From Candidatus Neomicrothrix sp. UBA672 (lineage in GTDB: Bacteria; Actinomycetota; Acidimicrobiia; Acidimicrobiales; MedAcidi-G1), in the NCBI GenBank assembly GCA_002299135.1, contig DBNM01000160.1:1-11814 (forward strand): 11,814 bases of DNA. Reading direction: 5' to 3'. The position numbers and the translations under genes were made by a program. Of the stretch, positions 1-6,173 are shown one piece after another. The notes under the pieces were generated by a model. That model did not search any database. It was not told where the DNA came from and saw only the letters and a program-made list of their open reading frames with translations. Each line of letters starts with the position of its first letter. The stretch's first letter is position 1.

Positions 1-613
1 AAGGGAAAAGGATCAAGGTGTTGCCTTTACTCACAAATTCAGATGCGATTGCGACAATATCCTGTGATGGCGGCAGTCTAAGAACAGTTTCTTTCCGTTT
101 TACTACTTCTTGCAGCCAAACCGTCTCATTAGCGGTGGTTTTTGTTTTTTCTATGCCATCTTTACGCTTCTCCAACGAAGGAACATTCTTTGGTGGTGAC
201 GCTGTAGTTAAAAACCTATTAAGCCGGCCTGCCCAACGGTGTGCTGCCCAACGAGCCAGATCTATTACTTCTGAAGAAGGCCCAACACTTCTATATTTAG
301 ATAACGGAAGCAGATTAATTCCTTCTTCAGGTTGAATGTCAATCTCTAATACCCAACCATTCACCTGCCTCCCACTGAAAGGCACCCTGACCATAGTTCC
401 GACTTTTATTTGATCGGCTTTCCCATCTTCAATCCATGATTGAGGAATAGAATAATCAAATGCTTTGTCGATAGCTGGAACATCAGGAAGGACCCTCACT
501 GCTCTCAAACCTGATACATCGTTATTAGAACTAGGAACTTCAGATTCGGCTTCCTCAGTAGACCCAAGTGTTGACTCAAAAGTCAACTGACCATTTTTAT
601 TTCGGGCATTCAT
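1..613 (-). CDS. priA: Primosomal protein N' (PriA-like), N-terminal part, cut by the window edge
   Basis: Only the first 204 codons are present; the frame stays open to the window edge. PriA recognises stalled forks and helps reload the replicative helicase. Residues about 38-110 resemble the PriA 3'-DNA-binding domain: VRVLPDVPAIDKAFDYSIP, then a GTMVRVPFSGRQVNGWV beta region. A helical stretch with LARWAAHRWAG (about 132-142) follows, as in actinobacterial PriA. Where the helicase Walker A (GxxGxGKT) should sit, residues 177-186 read VLRLPPSQDI, with no GK[ST]. This matches the ATPase-degenerate PriA form I recall from actinobacteria. The first 35 or so residues are a polar, low-complexity leader. 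The ATG at 611-613 is chosen because no better in-frame start lies before the domain; no Shine-Dalgarno is visible. It begins 15 bp after the metK stop, the usual actinobacterial order. The family is fairly sure; helicase inactivity is inferred. Confidence 0.85.
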   Translation of the reverse strand, partial: MNARNKNGQLTFESTLGSTEEAESEVPSSNNDVSGLRAVRVLPDVPAIDKAFDYSIPQSWIEDGKADQIKVGTMVRVPFSGRQVNGWVLEIDIQPEEGINLLPLSKYRSVGPSSEVIDLARWAAHRWAGRLNRFLTTASPPKNVPSLEKRKDGIEKTKTTANETVWLQEVVKRKETVLRLPPSQDIVAIASEFVSKGNTLILFP

Positions 614-628
614 AGAGGCCCGGGGGGA

Positions 629-1825
629 TCAGTTTAACCCTAAGTGGGAACGCACATCTTCGACACGATTGACCTGTTCCCAAGGGAACTCCTCACGACC
701 GAAATGACCATAAGCGGCAGTTGACTTATAGATCGGCCTCCTCAAATCAAGATCTCTAATGATTGCCGCTGGTCTTAAATCAAAGATCTCTTGGATAGCG
801 CTTTCGATTTTAATTGGGTCAACTTTTTCTGTTCCGAAAGTTTCAACAAAGATTGATACTGGTCTTGCCATTCCAATAGCGTAAGCGACTTGCACTTCAC
901 ATCTTGATGCAGCTCCAGCAGCTACTAAGTTCTTTGCTACCCATCGCGTTGCATATGCTGCAGATCGGTCTACCTTGCTTGGGTCTTTACCTGAAAACGC
1001 GCCGCCCCCGTGTCTGGCAATCCCTCCGTAGGTGTCGACAATAATCTTTCTTCCTGTCAAACCTGCATCTCCTACAGGCCCTCCAACAACAAAACGTCCT
1101 GTTGGGTTAACCAAAACTGTGTAATCATCTTCGCTGAATTCTTCAGGGATGGTTGGTCTTATTACATGTTCAATCAGATCTGGTCTTATTATTGTGTCTC
1201 TGTCGATTCCGTCATTATGTTGAGTTGATACCAAAACCGTATTTAAACTGACAGGCTTGTTGTCTTCGTAGTCAAACGTGACCTGCGTCTTACCATCTGG
1301 TCTCAAATACGGAATATTACCTGCCTTCCTTATCTCCGCATGTCTTTCTGCCATGCGATTAGCTATCTGAATAGGTAAAGGCATTAGAGCTTCCGTTTCG
1401 TCACAGGCGTAACCAAACATCATCCCCTGATCTCCAGCTCCTTGTCGGTCTAGTTCATCCTCATCATCTGATGCCCCAGAGCGAGTCTCTTCAGAGCTAT
1501 TAATACCTCGACTTATATCATCAGATTGAGAGTCAAGAGTTACCATCACTCCACAGGTGCTGCCGTCAAAGCCGTAATCTTCTCTGTCGTATCCTATTTC
1601 TCGAATAGTTTGGCGAACTATCTCTGGTATGTCGACATAACCCGAAGTTGTTATCTCTCCCGACACAACACAAATACCAGTGGTCACCATTGTTTCACAA
1701 GCAACTCTGGAATTAGGATCCTCTACTAAAAGTGCGTCTAGTATCGCATCAGAAATCTGGTCTGCCATTTTGTCTGGGTGACCTTCTGTCACTGACTCTG
1801 ATGTGAAACTCCACTTTCGCGACAC
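629..1825 (-). CDS. metK: S-adenosylmethionine synthetase (methionine adenosyltransferase)
   Basis: This cytosolic enzyme makes S-adenosylmethionine from ATP and methionine, releasing phosphate and pyrophosphate. At 398 residues it is full length for the bacterial family (E. coli about 384). Landmarks in order are GHPDKMADQISDA (15-27, with His16, Asp18 and Lys19), the methionine-binding region around GEITTSGYVDI (56-66), GAGDQGMMFGYACDET (129-144), RPDGKTQVTFD (175-185) and the glycine-rich loop GGIARHGGGAFSGKDPSKVD (267-286). The loop between residues about 104 and 128 is rich in Ser, Glu and Asp and slightly longer than in E. coli. The start is GTG at 1823-1825, preceded by a purine-rich AAAGGAAAGAG stretch that can serve as ribosome binding site. 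It follows coaBC by 16 bp, so co-transcription is likely. I see no room for a SAM riboswitch upstream. Confidence 0.98.
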   Translation of the reverse strand: MSRKWSFTSESVTEGHPDKMADQISDAILDALLVEDPNSRVACETMVTTGICVVSGEITTSGYVDIPEIVRQTIREIGYDREDYGFDGSTCGVMVTLDSQSDDISRGINSSEETRSGASDDEDELDRQGAGDQGMMFGYACDETEALMPLPIQIANRMAERHAEIRKAGNIPYLRPDGKTQVTFDYEDNKPVSLNTVLVSTQHNDGIDRDTIIRPDLIEHVIRPTIPEEFSEDDYTVLVNPTGRFVVGGPVGDAGLTGRKIIVDTYGGIARHGGGAFSGKDPSKVDRSAAYATRWVAKNLVAAGAASRCEVQVAYAIGMARPVSIFVETFGTEKVDPIKIESAIQEIFDLRPAAIIRDLDLRRPIYKSTAAYGHFGREEFPWEQVNRVEDVRSHLGLN

Positions 1826-1841
1826 TATTATCTCTTTCCTT

Positions 1842-3083
1842 TTATTGAATCTTAGGATCAGTTACCTGTATAGACCACGATTCAGAGACTATATCTATTA
1901 CGTTTCTTGCTATTTCTCTTTTGTCACATAATGGAATTTCTGTTGACGCTCCATTTCGGTCAATCACAGAAACCGAATTTGTATCGTGCCCGAATCCAAC
2001 TCCTGGAGCAGAAACATCATTCGCAACAATGAAATCAAGGTTTTTACTTTCTAGTTTCTTCGAAGCGTTCTCAAATAAATTCTTAGTTTCAGCTGCAAAA
2101 CCGATAATAAGTTGGCTACTTTTTCTAGTCTCATCTAAAGCTTTTAAAATGTCCACTGTTGGCTCAAGTGTTATTTCAGGAACACCTTCTTCTTTTTTTA
2201 TTTTTTGGCTAGCAACTTTTTGAGGCTTAAAATCTGCTACTGCAGCAGCCATGAATACCCAGTCTGCTCTTGAAGCATGTTCCATTACCAACTCATGCAT
2301 TTCTTGAGCTGTTTCAATCCCTATTACTTCGATTCCTAATTCATCTGGTGCTGTTTCAGTTTCTGTCGTTACACAAACCACCTTCGCTCCTCTTAATGCT
2401 GCTTCACTCGCCAGCGCATGACCTTGTTTACCTGATGAACGATTTCCAATATAACGAACCGGCCCTATAGGTTCTCGCGTGCCCCCCGCTGTGACTAAAA
2501 CAGTTAATCCTGCAAGATCCCCAGGCTGGTGTCCACCATCTTTACCTAAAAGTTTGAAAACTGATTCAACTACGTCTTCCGGTTCCGCTAGCCTTCCGAA
2601 ACCACTGTCCCCTCCAGCTAGTCTCCCTTCACTAGGTCCCACTATTTGGACACCGCGTTCTCGAAGTGCGGCAATATTTTCAATTACCGAGGCTTGTTCC
2701 CACATCTCTGTATGCATTGCTGGACAAATCATCACATCTGCACGTGTCGCTAAAAGAGTAGCCGTTAGCAAATCTCCTGATCGGCCATTTCGATAGTCAG
2801 ATATGAGTCGGGCTGTAGCAGGGCACACAATGATCAAATCAGCCCCTTGACCTAGTCTTGTATGTGGGATCGCATGTTCCTCGTCCCACAGGGAAACCTG
2901 TGTTTTTTCAGATCCCAAAGCATCAAAGGTCGACTTTCCAACGAAACGAAGTGCACCTTTTGTCATTACTGGCGAGACATAAGCCCCCGCGTCAGTAAGT
3001 CGTCTACATACCTCTATAGCCTTATAAGCGGCTATTCCACCGGTAATTCCTAGAACGATCCTACGACCGTCGAGCTGGCCCAT
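1842..3083 (-). CDS. coaBC: Bifunctional phosphopantothenoylcysteine decarboxylase / phosphopantothenate-cysteine ligase
   Basis: CoaBC performs two consecutive steps of coenzyme A synthesis: ligation of cysteine to 4'-phosphopantothenate (CoaB) and FMN-dependent decarboxylation to 4'-phosphopantetheine (CoaC). The CoaC flavoprotein domain covers about 1-180: LGITGGIAAYKA (11-22), catalytic His74 in AIPH, and the PxMxxxMW motif as PAMHTEMW (121-128). The CoaB domain covers about 190-400: VLVTAGGTREPIGPVRYIGN (195-214), NRSSGKQG (214-221), AAAVADFKP (279-287), KIKK (294-297) and ANDV (354-357). Relative to E. coli Dfp numbering, the active-site Asn125 is replaced by His124 and the flap Cys158 by Gly157. 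I recall the same HTEMW pattern in other actinobacteria, so it is probably a lineage form rather than damage. The ATG start at 3081-3083 lies 17 bp after rpoZ with no clear Shine-Dalgarno. Confidence 0.96.
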   Translation of the reverse strand: MGQLDGRRIVLGITGGIAAYKAIEVCRRLTDAGAYVSPVMTKGALRFVGKSTFDALGSEKTQVSLWDEEHAIPHTRLGQGADLIIVCPATARLISDYRNGRSGDLLTATLLATRADVMICPAMHTEMWEQASVIENIAALRERGVQIVGPSEGRLAGGDSGFGRLAEPEDVVESVFKLLGKDGGHQPGDLAGLTVLVTAGGTREPIGPVRYIGNRSSGKQGHALASEAALRGAKVVCVTTETETAPDELGIEVIGIETAQEMHELVMEHASRADWVFMAAAVADFKPQKVASQKIKKEEGVPEITLEPTVDILKALDETRKSSQLIIGFAAETKNLFENASKKLESKNLDFIVANDVSAPGVGFGHDTNSVSVIDRNGASTEIPLCDKREIARNVIDIVSESWSIQVTDPKIQ

Positions 3084-3100
3084 TTGGGATATAAACGAGG

Positions 3101-3454
3101 CTAAGCGCTCTCGTCGTCTTCAGGAGAAATTTCACCTGATTCTTCATCCACCAAAACTTCTGCTTCTGCTTCAGCTTCAGCTTCAACAACGTCTTCAATT
3201 TCAGGTTCATCGGGAAGCTCTATAGGGACGATTTTCTCAACTGACACCTCTTCAAAAGCTATTGATAGAGGTTTTCTCGAAGTTGAAGTTATCTGAGGTG
3301 GAACTGAAGCTCCCAAACCTTCACCTAATTGACCAAAGTAGGACGTTATTTGACGAGCCCTTCTGGCCCCCAAAACAACAAGACCAAATTTTGATTCAGT
3401 CGTGTCTAAAAGACCTTCAATGTCTGGGTTCATCAATGTGTCATATCGTCGCAT
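3101..3454 (-). CDS. rpoZ: DNA-directed RNA polymerase omega subunit with acidic C-terminal tail
   Basis: Omega is the small RNA polymerase subunit that wraps the beta' C-terminus and helps core assembly. The conserved core occupies residues about 5-75: DTLMNPDIEGLLD, ESKFGLVVLGARRARQIT (20-37), SYFGQLGEGLG (38-48), then KPLSIAFEEVS (61-71). The ARRARQI helix and the KPLSIA segment are hallmarks of actinobacterial omega. After residue 75 comes a strongly acidic tail with an EAEAEAEAE run (91-99) and many Asp and Glu residues, encoded partly by tandem hexamers at 3157-3186. The ATG at 3452-3454 has an excellent ribosome binding site, AGAGGAG, five bases upstream. The alternative ATG at codon 8 would cut the conserved N-terminal DTLMNP region. 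It lies between gmk and coaBC, its usual actinobacterial position. Confidence 0.95.
   Translation of the reverse strand: MRRYDTLMNPDIEGLLDTTESKFGLVVLGARRARQITSYFGQLGEGLGASVPPQITSTSRKPLSIAFEEVSVEKIVPIELPDEPEIEDVVEAEAEAEAEVLVDEESGEISPEDDESA
3157..3186. repeat. Tandem hexanucleotide repeat inside rpoZ
   Basis: Five consecutive six-base units (CTTCTG twice, CTTCAG twice, CTTCAA once, on the plus strand) encode the alternating Glu-Ala run in the omega tail. The period is a multiple of three, so changes in unit number would alter tail length without shifting the frame. Confidence 0.85.
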
Positions 3455-3545
3455 AGCGACTCCTCTTGAAGAAATGTCACTCTTGCAGGTGGTTCCTGCG
3501 GCATCTCCAAGGTATCAGAATGAGAGTAACTTCCCTACGGTTCCC
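3455..3545 (-). promoter_or_regulatory. 91-bp leader between gmk and rpoZ, possible internal promoter or processing site
   Basis: This is the longest intergenic gap in the window. It ends with the strong rpoZ Shine-Dalgarno AGAGGAG. Within it the minus-strand transcript contains a short perfect inverted repeat, GCAGG-AACCA-CCTGC (plus-strand 3485-3499), a 5-bp stem with a 5-base loop. No U-run follows, so it is not a standard terminator. I find no convincing -35/-10 pair; CTGATACC about 60 bases before the start is only a weak -10 candidate. A separate control point for rpoZ is inferred from gap length alone. Confidence 0.3.
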
Positions 3546-4103
3546 TTAAAGTCGAGCTTTACGAATAATTTCACTTATTTCTCTTGTAGCTTTTCCGAGG
3601 TCATCATTCAAAATAATCTGATAATTAAGCTCTTTTGCTTCTTTTCTTTCTCTTTCTGCTTCCAGTAAACGCTTGTCTATTTCACTCGACTTATCGCCTC
3701 TTTCAGATAGTCGTCGTCGTAGTTCCGGATCTTCAACGTCAATAAAAATTAATATTGCTTCTGGAAGCTTCTCATTTATTTGACGCCCTCCTGAAACATC
3801 TATTTCCAAAATTAGATCCCTTTTATCGGCAGAATCAGGCATAGGAGTGCCATACATGGAGCCTAAAAATTCATTCCATTCGATAAAACCTCCGTTGTCC
3901 TTGTGTTTATTGAATGCAGCAGTATCGACAAAAAAATATGAATCGTCCGTATCGTCTACTCGAGGTTCCCTTGTTGTCCAAGACCTACTCACAGTAACTT
4001 TCGGATCCTGTTCGCATAGCTCACGTACGATCGTTCCCTTACCTGCACCGCCAGGACCTGATATGACAATTATCAAAGGTGTCTTCGCTCCGTCAGATGT
4101 CAC
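3546..4103 (-). CDS. gmk: Guanylate kinase
   Basis: Guanylate kinase phosphorylates GMP to GDP with ATP, feeding GTP, dGTP and ppGpp pools. At 185 residues it is normal length. The P-loop is SGPGGAGKGT (15-24). The GMP-binding segment follows as SRSWTTREPR (39-48) with DSYFFVD (54-60), then GGFIEWNEFLGSMYGTP (71-87), LEIDVSGG (99-106) and the lid region RRRLSERGD (129-137). The C-terminal half has a charged helix (about 140-158) typical of the family. The start is GTG at 4101-4103, which overlaps the mihF stop in a GTGA. No Shine-Dalgarno is evident, so translation is probably coupled to mihF. The mihF-gmk-rpoZ order is characteristic of Actinomycetota. Confidence 0.97.
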   Translation of the reverse strand: MTSDGAKTPLIIVISGPGGAGKGTIVRELCEQDPKVTVSRSWTTREPRVDDTDDSYFFVDTAAFNKHKDNGGFIEWNEFLGSMYGTPMPDSADKRDLILEIDVSGGRQINEKLPEAILIFIDVEDPELRRRLSERGDKSSEIDKRLLEAERERKEAKELNYQIILNDDLGKATREISEIIRKARL

Positions 4104-4423
4104 GATTGATCAGAGAAACGTGATACTAACGAAGCTCGTTGTTGAGCACCTAAACCACGCAATCGACGACTTTCACTTATACCTATCTCCTCCATGGTTC
4201 TGCGCGCTTTTACTTTGCCAAGTCGAGGTAAGGATTCCAAAACTGCAAGGACCTTCATTCGACCGAGAGTTTCATCAGTGTCCGAACGTTCTAACAGGTC
4301 CTCTAAAGACAGGGATCCCATTTTGAGAAGTTCTTTAATTTCAGCACGCAACCTTCTAGCTTCCGCTGCCTTTATTAGGGCTTGACGCCTCTGTTCATCT
4401 GTGAGTGGCGGAGGTCGGTTCAT
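4100..4423 (-). CDS. mihF: Integration host factor, actinobacterial type (mIHF)
   Basis: This is a small nucleoid-associated DNA-binding protein, essential in mycobacteria and unrelated in fold to the enterobacterial IHF heterodimer. From the ATG at 4421-4423 it has 107 residues, close to the mycobacterial functional form. The N-terminal helix contains LTDEQRRQALIKAAEARRLR (7-26). The core has LGRMKVLAVLESLPRLGKVKA, whose LPRLGKVKA segment is the helix-two-turn-helix-like DNA-binding part, and RRLRGLGAQQRASL near the C-terminus. The frame extends upstream to a TTG at 4474, but those 17 codons fall outside the conserved protein and have no good ribosome binding site, so I prefer the ATG. It overlaps gmk by 4 bp. 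The preceding 57 bp are AT-rich and repetitive and may carry its own promoter. Confidence 0.95.
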   Translation of the reverse strand: MNRPPPLTDEQRRQALIKAAEARRLRAEIKELLKMGSLSLEDLLERSDTDETLGRMKVLAVLESLPRLGKVKARRTMEEIGISESRRLRGLGAQQRASLVSRFSDQS

Positions 4424-4432
4424 GCGAAGACC

Positions 4433-4438
4433 ATAGTA
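4433..4438 (-). promoter_or_regulatory. Candidate -10 box for a leaderless mihF transcript
   Basis: On the minus strand the hexamer TACTAT fits the actinobacterial TANNNT -10 pattern and lies 9 bases before the preferred mihF ATG. A start about 6-7 bases downstream of it would give an almost leaderless mRNA, which agrees with the absence of a Shine-Dalgarno before this ATG. There is no good TTGACA-like -35 at the right distance. This is a sequence-level guess. Confidence 0.3.
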
Positions 4439-4439
4439 G

Positions 4440-4479
4440 GCAATATTTGCAAAATTTGCATTTTGCAGAAGCAATATTT
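4440..4479. repeat. Pair of direct repeats GCAATATTT flanking the inverted repeat
   Basis: The 9-mer GCAATATTT occurs at 4440-4448 and again at 4471-4479, 31 bp start to start, or about three helical turns. Each contains the self-complementary AATATT. The pair brackets the inverted repeat at 4448-4467. Such spacing suits same-face binding by a protein, but an AT-rich spacer can also produce this by chance. Confidence 0.55.
4448..4467. repeat. AT-rich inverted repeat upstream of mihF
   Basis: Plus-strand TGCAAAA and TTTTGCA form perfect 7-base inverted arms around a 6-base centre TTTGCA. An overlapping TTTGCAAA palindrome sits at 4446-4453. The element lies between the pyrF stop and the preferred mihF start. 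It could be an operator, a bent-DNA site or a weak RNA hairpin. Confidence 0.6.
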
Positions 4480-4480
4480 T

Positions 4481-5245
4481 TTAACCTAAAAGCTCACTGA
4501 CTAATTCTTCAGAAGCTTCTATGGGGTTTTCAGCTTCCGTTACCATTCTTCCTATCACTAACATGTCAGCTCCACCACTAATTGCTTCCATAGGTGTTGC
4601 CACTCTCGCTTGATCATGACTGTTGCCACCAGCCAATCTTAAACCTGGAACAACTCTCATAAGTTTTTCAGAAAAACTTGAAGTGGCTTCGAGGTCAGGC
4701 GCTGCACAAATAATTCCTTCACAACCTGCTTTTAGCGCAGTTTCACAGCGTGAAACAATTGTGTCTTCATTTTTTATTGTGTCGCTCGTTAGAACTGTCA
4801 CCCCTAGAACACCTGGAGTTGGCAGACCTACACTCTCTGCTCCTTCTCTTAGGCCATCTACAGCGGCTTTGAGCATTTCCTCTCCTCCCGATGCATGAGC
4901 GGTGACCCATCTTGCTCCTACCGAACCAACAACACGAGCAGCCTTATGAACTGTTGTCGGAATGTCATGTAGTTTCAAATCACAAAAAACATCAAAACCT
5001 GCCTCGGTGAAAACTCCTACTGAATCAGGCCCTGCTGCCGTATAGAGTTCCAATCCGACCTTTACTGTGCCAAAAAAATCAAATAGCGAACCGGCAAGAC
5101 GGCGGGCATCAATCAAATCATCGACGTCTAATGCCAAAGCAAGACGACTTTTAACCTCTAGTGGAACATTGTCTTCTGACTCTTTACTAATTTCGAATTC
5201 TTCATCTTCAAATAATTCATCTAATGACTCATATTTCTCAGTCAT
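4481..5245 (-). CDS. pyrF: Orotidine 5'-phosphate decarboxylase, type 1
   Basis: PyrF converts OMP to UMP, the last step of de novo pyrimidine synthesis. From the ATG at 5243-5245 it has 254 residues. Catalytic features are Asp40 in LALALDV, Lys62 in VKVGLEL, the Asp89-Lys91-Asp94 tetrad region in CDLKLHDIPTTV, HASGG (117-121), VTVLTS (149-154), DQARV (211-215) and the phosphate-binding Arg233 in VIGRMVT. These place it in the short E. coli/Bacillus-type family rather than the type 2 form I recall from mycobacteria. Residues 1-33 form an acidic extension before the barrel. A TTG at 5257 is possible, but the ATG has a GGAGG Shine-Dalgarno five bases upstream, which decides the start. It overlaps pyrD by 8 bp, suggesting translational coupling. 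Confidence 0.96.
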   Translation of the reverse strand: MTEKYESLDELFEDEEFEISKESEDNVPLEVKSRLALALDVDDLIDARRLAGSLFDFFGTVKVGLELYTAAGPDSVGVFTEAGFDVFCDLKLHDIPTTVHKAARVVGSVGARWVTAHASGGEEMLKAAVDGLREGAESVGLPTPGVLGVTVLTSDTIKNEDTIVSRCETALKAGCEGIICAAPDLEATSSFSEKLMRVVPGLRLAGGNSHDQARVATPMEAISGGADMLVIGRMVTEAENPIEASEELVSELLG

Positions 5246-6170
5246 GTGCGCCTCCAATCAGATCGCTGATTCTGTTAACTTCGTGACTATCACACCATCT
5301 TGAAAGCCCTGTTATGACTTTTTTACAAATTCTTGGATCTTTAAAGATTGCTGTACCTATCTGTAGTCCTGTTGCTCCTGCGAGAATAAACTCCAATGCA
5401 TCTTCAGCACTGTTAATACCACCAACACCGATAATTGGCAATTCTGGATGAGCTTCGTGAGTGTCAAAAACTGCTCGAACAGCAATTGGTCTCATTGCTG
5501 GTCCCGATAAACCTCCACGTTTTGCTCCTAAAACTGGTTTTCTTGATTCGACATCAATTGCCATCCCTAGAACAGTGTTCGCTATCACAACAGCCTCGGC
5601 TCCTGCCTTATGGGCGGCTTCTGCAATATCCGGTAATTCTGGTGTATTAGGACTGAGTTTTGCCCAAAGCGGTTTTTTGACAACATTTACTGCTTCTACT
5701 ACCTCCGTAATAGCTTGAATCGAATGTGAAAATAGTTTTCTTCGATCTTCCAAGTTGGGACACGAAGCATTAATTTCTATTGCAACTACTTCAGGAGGTG
5801 TGTCACGTAAAAGAAGGGCAGCTTCGGTGAACTCTTTTACTGTCGAACCCCAAATACTCGCGACTATGCGAGCATTAGAGTCCCTTAATGAAGGCAACTT
5901 TTCATCTAGCCAAGCCTTTATTCCAGGCCCCTGAAGTCCGACACTGTTTAACATCCCTGATGGAGTTGGATGGAGTCTAGGTGGTAAATTCCCCTCCCAT
6001 TTATCCGCATGAAGTGACTTGACTACTATTGCACCTACTTCTTGCAAGTCCATATATTCAGATAGTTCGCTGCCATAACCTGCTGTTCCTGAAGCTGTCA
6101 TAACAGGATTTGGAAGAGTGACTGATCCTAGAGTCGTTGTAAGATCGACATTTGCTTTAGCCATTCTCAT
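5238..6170 (-). CDS. pyrD: Dihydroorotate dehydrogenase, class 1B catalytic subunit
   Basis: This FMN enzyme oxidises dihydroorotate to orotate. At 310 residues it is a soluble class 1 protein with no membrane-anchoring N-terminus. Diagnostic segments are NPVMTASGTAGYG (21-33), VVKSLHADKWEGNLPPR (49-65), SGMLNSVGLQGPG (71-83), the catalytic Cys137 in INASCPN, KLSPN (171-175), GAKRGGLSGPA (215-225), and the FMN-phosphate loops GVGGI (248-252) and LQIGTA (269-274). The active-site Cys rather than Ser and the NPVMTASGT start point to class 1B. That class normally pairs with PyrK, an iron-sulfur/FAD subunit that passes electrons to NAD+. No pyrK lies beside it here. The ATG at 6168-6170 is 3 bp after carB; a second ATG two codons in is equally plausible, and no strong Shine-Dalgarno is seen. 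Confidence 0.96.
   Translation of the reverse strand: MRMAKANVDLTTTLGSVTLPNPVMTASGTAGYGSELSEYMDLQEVGAIVVKSLHADKWEGNLPPRLHPTPSGMLNSVGLQGPGIKAWLDEKLPSLRDSNARIVASIWGSTVKEFTEAALLLRDTPPEVVAIEINASCPNLEDRRKLFSHSIQAITEVVEAVNVVKKPLWAKLSPNTPELPDIAEAAHKAGAEAVVIANTVLGMAIDVESRKPVLGAKRGGLSGPAMRPIAVRAVFDTHEAHPELPIIGVGGINSAEDALEFILAGATGLQIGTAIFKDPRICKKVITGLSRWCDSHEVNRISDLIGGAHD
5250..5254 (-). promoter_or_regulatory. Shine-Dalgarno fixing the pyrF start
   Basis: Minus-strand TTGGAGGCGCAC precedes the ATG at 5243-5245. The GGAGG lies inside the last codons of pyrD and five bases before the ATG, so the upstream TTG at 5255-5257 is unlikely to be the main start. Confidence 0.75.
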
Positions 6171-6173
6171 AAC

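Noticed and set aside
18..335. 105-codon plus-strand open frame opposite priA
   Set aside because: The minus-strand frame gives a clear PriA N-terminal domain; the plus-strand protein has Ser-rich, low-information composition and no family resemblance.
1826..1841. SAM riboswitch upstream of metK
   Set aside because: Only 16 bp separate coaBC and metK, far too little for a riboswitch aptamer.
3485..3499. Hairpin as a rho-independent terminator between gmk and rpoZ
   Set aside because: The stem is only 5 bp and is not followed by a U-run in the transcript direction.
3847..4326. 159-codon plus-strand open frame across gmk and mihF
   Set aside because: It lies opposite two well-conserved genes, has no recognisable domain and crosses their junction; it is a shadow of the minus-strand coding.
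4424..4474. TTG at 4474 as the mihF start
   Set aside because: The 17 extra codons are repeat-derived, outside the conserved mIHF sequence, and lack a good ribosome binding site; not fully excluded.
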